DNA from: Sediminibacterium sp.
Lineage (GTDB): Bacteria; Bacteroidota; Bacteroidia; B-17B0; Aurantibacillaceae
Assembly: GCA_030054095.1 (NCBI GenBank)
Contig: JASGCO010000024.1
Span: 1-59,267 of the forward strand
DNA: 59,267 nt
Direction: 5' to 3'
Shown in pieces: positions 55,099 to 59,267 of this stretch. Numbering within the stretch: the stretch's first letter is position 1; each line of letters opens with the position of its first letter. The notes beneath the pieces were generated by a model. It did not search any database. It was not told where the DNA came from and worked only from the letters and a program-made list of their open reading frames with translations. Position numbers and translations under genes: made by a program.

Positions 55099-55385
55099 TT
55101 ACTGACTGTTTATCCGAACGGGAAATAAAACGTATGTTTTTATTTTCTTTCCGTTTTGCTTTCCCGGCTTCCAGGGTGGCATCTTGCTCAGTATTCTTTT
55201 TATTTCCGCATCACATTCCAGACAACCCGGATATTCTGCCAGTTCTTCTGTTAATATAGCGGATGTATCAGATGCTCTATGTTTTTACTGTCATTTTGTG
55301 CGCCCAATTCAGGGATGGCCATCCCTGTTAAAAGAATTATACCAAACAATATTTTTATCATATTCTTCTTAACTGTGTGTTTCAT
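55099..55385 (-). pseudogene. Frameshifted secreted protein with half a TonB C-terminal domain
   Basis: An ATG at 55385 opens a signal peptide frame (MKHTVKKNMIKILFGIILLT, cleaved after ELGAQ) that stops after 44 codons. In the frame one base away, a 62-codon stretch ends at 55099 with EYPGCLECDAEIKRILSKMP and WKPGKQNGKKIKTYVLFPV. This matches the end of the TonB C-terminal domains at 18.2 and 21.1 kb (GVPGCxxCDxEAIR and GWKPGKQNGR). The two frames join near an A5 run at about 55289, so a single-base loss is enough. Only the second half of the TonB-C domain is present. Confidence 0.7.
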
Positions 55386-55442
55386 ATTAAACGAGTACAC
55401 CGTTAAAAAAGTATGCCTCTTTAGTTTAATTCCCGGTAAAAA

Positions 55443-57191
55443 TTATTCAGATATGGAAATCAGTAGCGGTGCAGTGTACACCTTTCCCTGATGGTTTACT
55501 AAAATAACATACTGCCCGGGCCGGAGAACAGGATTATTATTTTCAAATCGTAACTGACGGGTGGAATTGTTCAGTTTTACGCTTTTCAGAGTCGTTCCTT
55601 TCGCATCCGTAATCGTAACCATATCATTTGTGTCAAAAGTTGTTCCCTTCAATTCTAAGTTGATGTGTTTTGCTGCGGGATTGGGATACACCCGTAAGTC
55701 GCCTCTGCCAAGTCCATCTGTTTCTGCTATCCGGGAAGTGCCCGTTTCAACATACTGCACAAACTGATTGGCGCTTACCTGTGTGTAATACGCCACTATT
55801 CCCGATGGCCATTCTATTTTTATAGAGTCGGCCTGTGTGGCATTGCCCAAACCAAAATGCGCCCGCATATCGCTTTGTCCGCAGTACGCGCTTTGGGCGG
55901 TAATTTCGCGCATCTGCCATACGGGCGAACCGTTTATGATTGCCTTTACTCTTACTTTGGCACCAATGGCCATACGGTTGCTGATAGTGCCCTGCAATGT
56001 GATGGTAAGCCACTTGTTGGTGTTTCCGTTATTGTGGTATAAGCGGTCGGGCTGATCTATTCCTGCAAAGCGGCAGGTGGCCACCGCCAGATCTTCAAAT
56101 CCATCGTTGTCGTAATCGGCAAAAGCGCATCCGTAATACCAGGCAGAATCCTGTGTAATAATATCCGTTGCGTTACGCGTGAACGTGCCATTGCCATTAT
56201 TGGTATAAAAGAAATTGACTTGCTTTGTTCCCGGCAAAAAAGCATTGGTGACAAACACATCCAGATCTCCGTCGTTATCCACATCGCTCCATGCCGAACT
56301 AAAAGAATGGGCCGGTGTTTTTACAAGCGTGTCGTTCAGAACTTTAGTGAAGTTGAAATTGCCATTGTTGCGGAAAAGGGCATTAAATCCCTGATCGTTG
56401 GCCAGAAATACATCCATATCGCCATCGTTGTCGTAATCGCCCCAACTACCGCTCATGGTGTTGCCGCCATTTGTAAGCAGTGGGCCGGAAGTAAGCGCGG
56501 TAAAATTTCCGCCGCCATCGTTACGGTAAATATTTTCGTTTTGCAGACTTTCGTTTGTTACAAAAAGATCCGGATCGCCATCGTTGTCTATATCCGTCCA
56601 GTTTACACAACGGGAATAGTAAGTGTCGTTAACCGCAGGCCCTGTTATTATTTTAGTAAACGTTGTGTTGCCAGTATTATGATAAAGGAAATTTTTACGG
56701 TTACCCGCGCTATTGGTCACGTATAAATCCAGTAAACCATCGTTGTCGTAATCGCCCCAAGAGGCGGTTTCAGAATAACCCGCATCATTTGCCACAATGG
56801 GTCCTGTCTGGCGGGAGAAGCTACCTCCCGCGATTCCTGTGTAAAGAAGATTGTTCACGTTGTACCAGTTTACCACACAGGCATCCGGGTTTCCATCGTT
56901 GTTAATGTCCCCAAAAGTAGCGCCATCAGATGGCGTAAGATCTTTGGTAATGGTATCGGTGGTAATACGGGTAAACGATCCTCCGCCATTATTGATGAAC
57001 AGGAAATTATTTTGTCCGCCTGATGGGCCGTTGGATAAAAAACAATCCACAAATCCATCCTGATTTACATCTATCCAGTTTACACTACGGGTGTCGCCGG
57101 GCGTATTTACCAGAGGTCCGGTGGTTACTTTCGAAAAAAACTGCGCGCAGACTATCCCCGGCAACAGTAGTGATATAAAAACAACTTTCAT
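55443..57191 (-). CDS. FG-GAP/VCBS and UnbV-ASPIC repeat protein with T9SS sorting domain
   Basis: A 582-residue secreted protein. The signal peptide is MKVVFISLLLPGIVCAQ; the ATG at 57191 is chosen for this reason over an upstream frame to 57248. About seven FG-GAP-like repeats follow (motifs such as WGDYDNDGLLDLYVTN and WSDVDNDGDLDVFVTN), each with a calcium-type DxDxDG loop, forming a beta propeller. An UnbV/ASPIC domain lies at about 400-480 (GAKVRVKAIINGSPVWQ, then HFGLGNATQADSIKIEWPSG). A T9SS type A sorting domain ends it (RVYPNPAAKHINLE onward). Adhesion or glycan binding is plausible but not shown. Confidence 0.9.
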   Translation of the reverse strand: MKVVFISLLLPGIVCAQFFSKVTTGPLVNTPGDTRSVNWIDVNQDGFVDCFLSNGPSGGQNNFLFINNGGGSFTRITTDTITKDLTPSDGATFGDINNDGNPDACVVNWYNVNNLLYTGIAGGSFSRQTGPIVANDAGYSETASWGDYDNDGLLDLYVTNSAGNRKNFLYHNTGNTTFTKIITGPAVNDTYYSRCVNWTDIDNDGDPDLFVTNESLQNENIYRNDGGGNFTALTSGPLLTNGGNTMSGSWGDYDNDGDMDVFLANDQGFNALFRNNGNFNFTKVLNDTLVKTPAHSFSSAWSDVDNDGDLDVFVTNAFLPGTKQVNFFYTNNGNGTFTRNATDIITQDSAWYYGCAFADYDNDGFEDLAVATCRFAGIDQPDRLYHNNGNTNKWLTITLQGTISNRMAIGAKVRVKAIINGSPVWQMREITAQSAYCGQSDMRAHFGLGNATQADSIKIEWPSGIVAYYTQVSANQFVQYVETGTSRIAETDGLGRGDLRVYPNPAAKHINLELKGTTFDTNDMVTITDAKGTTLKSVKLNNSTRQLRFENNNPVLRPGQYVILVNHQGKVYTAPLLISISE

Positions 57192-57372
57192 TTTTTTGTA
57201 TAAAATTAGGCTGCGATAAAGCGCGTTTTTAAAAAAACAGCCCAACATCGTTTTGCGCTATACACACTACCGGTTTACGTCTGTGTTTCTGTTTTGATGC
57301 TGTTGGTTGGTAATAAACGGTTGTTGGTTCTATTTCCGGAAAAGAAAACGGGTAATTTAGCATTTTTACGTT

Positions 57373-58437
57373 ATGCAAGTATGGCTAAGGCACCTGCTGT
57401 TCTGGATAGGGTATTATCTGGTGTATTTGTTTAACGGCTTATACCTGAGTGAATCGTTTTCCAAACATCCCGGCGTTGATCTGTTTTTACAAGCCGCCTT
57501 ATCTGAACTGTTGTTGCTGCTGGTTAAAATAGGCTGCGTTTACTTTATCCTGTACCACATTTTACCAAAATGGAAAAATACTTCTGGTAAAAGCAGATTA
57601 ATTTTTCAGTTGTTTGTGTTGCTGGCAGGAGGAGCGCTGATAAACCGCCTCATCATTCAGCAAGTTATCTGGCCTTACATTTATCAGGAAACACCTCTTG
57701 TTTCAGGCATGCAGCAGATAGCCCGTTACCTTTTTACATTGTTTGATTTATTGCAAATTGCGGGAATTACCAGCGCTATTAAACTCTACCGCTTGCAACA
57801 ACAGCATCTGCAACACGAAAAAAATCTGCTGAACGAAAAACTAAAAACTGAATTGCATTTATTACGCGCGCAAATCAATCCGCATTTTTTATTTAATTCG
57901 TTAAATACACTCTACGCGTTGGCGCTCTCCAACTCTCAACAAACAGCGGATATGCTAATGAAACTATCCGGTATTCTTAGGTATTTATTATACGAAGCCA
58001 GCGAAAAAACAAGTGCGATACGGCATGAACTGGATATTCTGGATGACTACATTGCCTTACAAAGTTTGCGCTTTGGAAAACGCATACAATGTCTTGTAGA
58101 AAAAAAAATAGATATAGACGATGAACCCATTTCCCCGCTTCTTTTACTTCCTGTTATTGAGAATGCCTACAAACACGGCAATACCATTAATAGCACCATT
58201 TACGTTAAGATCGTTTTAAAACAGCACCAGCTTTATGTGCTATGTCAAAATCCGCTGGGGGAAGAGTCAGTGAAAGCGGACAATTCCGCGGGAATAGGAC
58301 TTAAAAATCTGAAGCGGCAGTTGGAATTAGTGTACACAAAACATGAATTGGTTACGGAAACGCGTGATGGGCAATTTATTTTAAATTTATATATTGATTT
58401 GAGTAGCAGTGGACGATCTGACGTGTATTATAGTTGA
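57373..58437 (+). CDS. LytS-type sensor histidine kinase
   Basis: A 354-residue kinase of the His_kinase (LytS/YehU) family. Four hydrophobic helices form the N-terminal 140 residues with no large periplasmic domain. The phosphoacceptor histidine is in LRAQINPHFLFNSLNTLYAL (about residue 170). The ATPase N-box is LLPVIENAYKHGN, with GIGLKNLKRQLELVY as the glycine box. It overlaps the downstream LytTR regulator gene by 29 bases, so they form a pair. Confidence 0.93.
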   Translation: MQVWLRHLLFWIGYYLVYLFNGLYLSESFSKHPGVDLFLQAALSELLLLLVKIGCVYFILYHILPKWKNTSGKSRLIFQLFVLLAGGALINRLIIQQVIWPYIYQETPLVSGMQQIARYLFTLFDLLQIAGITSAIKLYRLQQQHLQHEKNLLNEKLKTELHLLRAQINPHFLFNSLNTLYALALSNSQQTADMLMKLSGILRYLLYEASEKTSAIRHELDILDDYIALQSLRFGKRIQCLVEKKIDIDDEPISPLLLLPVIENAYKHGNTINSTIYVKIVLKQHQLYVLCQNPLGEESVKADNSAGIGLKNLKRQLELVYTKHELVTETRDGQFILNLYIDLSSSGRSDVYYS

Positions 58438-59143
58438 AGATGAGCCCTTAGCGGCCGGCATTATTGAAGGGTACATTGGTCATGTTCCGGGTTTGCGGTT
58501 TGGTGGCACTTATCCCGACGTGTTTAGTGCCAGTGAAGCACTCCGGTTACAAAAAGTGGACTTATTGTTTGTAGATATCAACCTTCCTAAAGTAAACGGG
58601 CTCGATTTTATAAAAGGGCTTAACGGGCGTTATCCCATTATTGTAACTACTGCTTACCATCAATACGCTTTAAACGGCTTTGATTTAAATGTAGTGGACT
58701 ATTTATTAAAACCCATTTCGCTCAGTCGTTTTCTTCAGGCGGTAAACAAGGTGTTCGAAAAGCCTGGGCGCGCCTCCACTCCACACGCTGTTGCCGTTGA
58801 GGAACGTCCGTTTTTCTTTTTCAATGTGGACAAAAAGCAGGTAAAAATAGTTAGTGATGAGATTCTGTATGTGGAAAGCATAAAGGACTATGTAAAAATT
58901 CACACTCGGGAGAAAAAAATTATAACGCACGTGGGCATCGGTGAAATGGAGAAACGCCTTACCAACTCATCGTTCCGGCGCATACACAAATCATTTTTGG
59001 TTAATGTAGATAAAGTAACCGCGTTTAATGCAACAGAAGTGGAAATCGGCACTATTGTACTGCCTGTGGGCCGAACGTACAAAGATAGCTGGCGATTGCA
59101 ACAAACTAAAAATTCCGGGGATAAACCCGGAATTCTATATTAA
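58409..59143 (+). CDS. LytTR-family response regulator
   Basis: The 244-residue partner of the upstream kinase. The receiver domain has E10-D11, the phosphoacceptor D56 in LLFVDINLPKVNG, and the lysine in VVDYLLKPIS. The LytTR DNA-binding domain (about 140-235) has VESIKDYVKIHT and FRRIHKSFLVN. The GTG at 58409 is used; it lies inside the kinase gene. The target genes are unknown; the adjacent divergent FG-GAP protein gene is one candidate. Confidence 0.93.
   Translation: MDDLTCIIVEDEPLAAGIIEGYIGHVPGLRFGGTYPDVFSASEALRLQKVDLLFVDINLPKVNGLDFIKGLNGRYPIIVTTAYHQYALNGFDLNVVDYLLKPISLSRFLQAVNKVFEKPGRASTPHAVAVEERPFFFFNVDKKQVKIVSDEILYVESIKDYVKIHTREKKIITHVGIGEMEKRLTNSSFRRIHKSFLVNVDKVTAFNATEVEIGTIVLPVGRTYKDSWRLQQTKNSGDKPGILY
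59111..59134 (+). terminator. Hairpin at the end of the LytTR gene
   Basis: AATTCCGGG (59111-59119) and CCCGGAATT (59126-59134) form a perfect 9-bp stem around GATAAA. It lies within the last codons and is followed by only a weak T/A tract, so termination is possible rather than certain. Confidence 0.45.
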
Positions 59144-59149
59144 ATGAAG

Positions 59150-59224
59150 TGGGCAATACCGGGCTCGAACCAGTGACCCCTGCCTTGTCGAGGCAGTGCT
59201 CTGAACCAACTGAGCTAATTGCCC
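59150..59224 (-). tRNA. tRNA-Val (anticodon GAC)
   Basis: The full cloverleaf can be folded on the minus strand. The acceptor stem is GGGCAAT/ATTGCCC with discriminator A at 59150. The D-arm is GCTC/GAGC, the anticodon stem CTGCC/GGCAG, and the T-arm ACTGG/CCGGT with loop TTCGAGC. The anticodon loop is TCGACAA, giving GAC (valine). Position 33 is C rather than the near-universal U. CCA is not encoded. Confidence 0.9.
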
Positions 59225-59267
59225 TAAATGCGGCGATAAAGATATATAAAATTTTCCCGGCTACCAT

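Noticed and set aside
1..59267. CRISPR array, integrase, transposase, prophage or defence system
   Set aside because: No regularly spaced direct repeats, recombinase or phage genes, and no recognisable nuclease-toxin or abortive-infection modules were seen in the translated genes or gaps.

Overview
The window is chromosomal DNA from a Bacteroidota bacterium with a type IX secretion system (T9SS). The evidence is consistent: start codons lack Shine-Dalgarno sequences; many genes have a TAnnTTTG -7 promoter element, some with a TTTG -33 element about 19-20 bases upstream; there are secreted proteins with T9SS type A C-terminal sorting domains; TonB and ExbD are of the Bacteroidota type; there is an IPExxxVDY-family gene beside rnc; and the tRNA gene has no encoded CCA. 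The order or family cannot be settled by eye. Most of the window is core genome. I found no CRISPR array, prophage, transposase or rRNA gene.

Layout. 1-5.2 kb: a TPR protein and purN, convergent with an acpP-fabF-rnc-IPExxxVDY block, then a small His-rich membrane protein. 5.2-12.8 kb: the rimP-nusA-infB translation/transcription operon, with a terminator-like hairpin in its leader, then topoisomerase IV subunit A. 13-17.5 kb: a LytTR response regulator and a 1149-residue secreted protein whose PNGase F-like module is split by a LamG-bearing insertion. 17.7-24.2 kb: a small secreted protein behind a sigma-54-like promoter, then an exbB-exbD-exbD-tonB cluster, a dead T9SS-cargo gene, and a second exbD-tonB pair. 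24.3-31 kb: a secreted protein of unknown function, pepA, dnaB, a D-2-hydroxyacid dehydrogenase and an M23 peptidase. 31-37.8 kb: a tetR-tolC-adaptor-RND efflux operon. 37.8-40.8 kb: rpmI-rplT and yidC, separated by a structured repeat. 41-49.6 kb: M42 peptidase, GH3-family protein, LysE exporter, DUF493, aldose-epimerase-like protein, purE, an MlaE/MlaF-like ABC pair, YjbR-like protein, gamma-carbonic-anhydrase-like protein and fabH. 49.8-55.1 kb: a Bacteroidota-specific protein and a divergent phenylacetyl-CoA epoxidase locus (paaE facing away from paaABC) with a previously hidden 35-residue membrane protein and no paaD. 55.1-59.2 kb: a broken TonB-C-like gene, an FG-GAP/UnbV secreted protein, a LytS/LytTR two-component pair and tRNA-Val.

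The points most worth a second look are: (1) two copies of a structured intergenic element, each just after the 3' end of a gene in its own orientation, with a compensatory base-pair change in a perfect 15-bp hairpin; (2) the small membrane protein closing the paa operon; (3) the duplicated exbD-tonB pair around a pseudogene, plus a third, broken TonB-C-like gene 34 kb away; (4) the sigma-54-like promoter; (5) the split PNGase F-like protein; (6) the rimP leader hairpin; and (7) a tRNA-Val with C instead of U at position 33. Two small genes (46022-46180 and 54991-55098) and two pseudogenes were found by translating gaps by hand.
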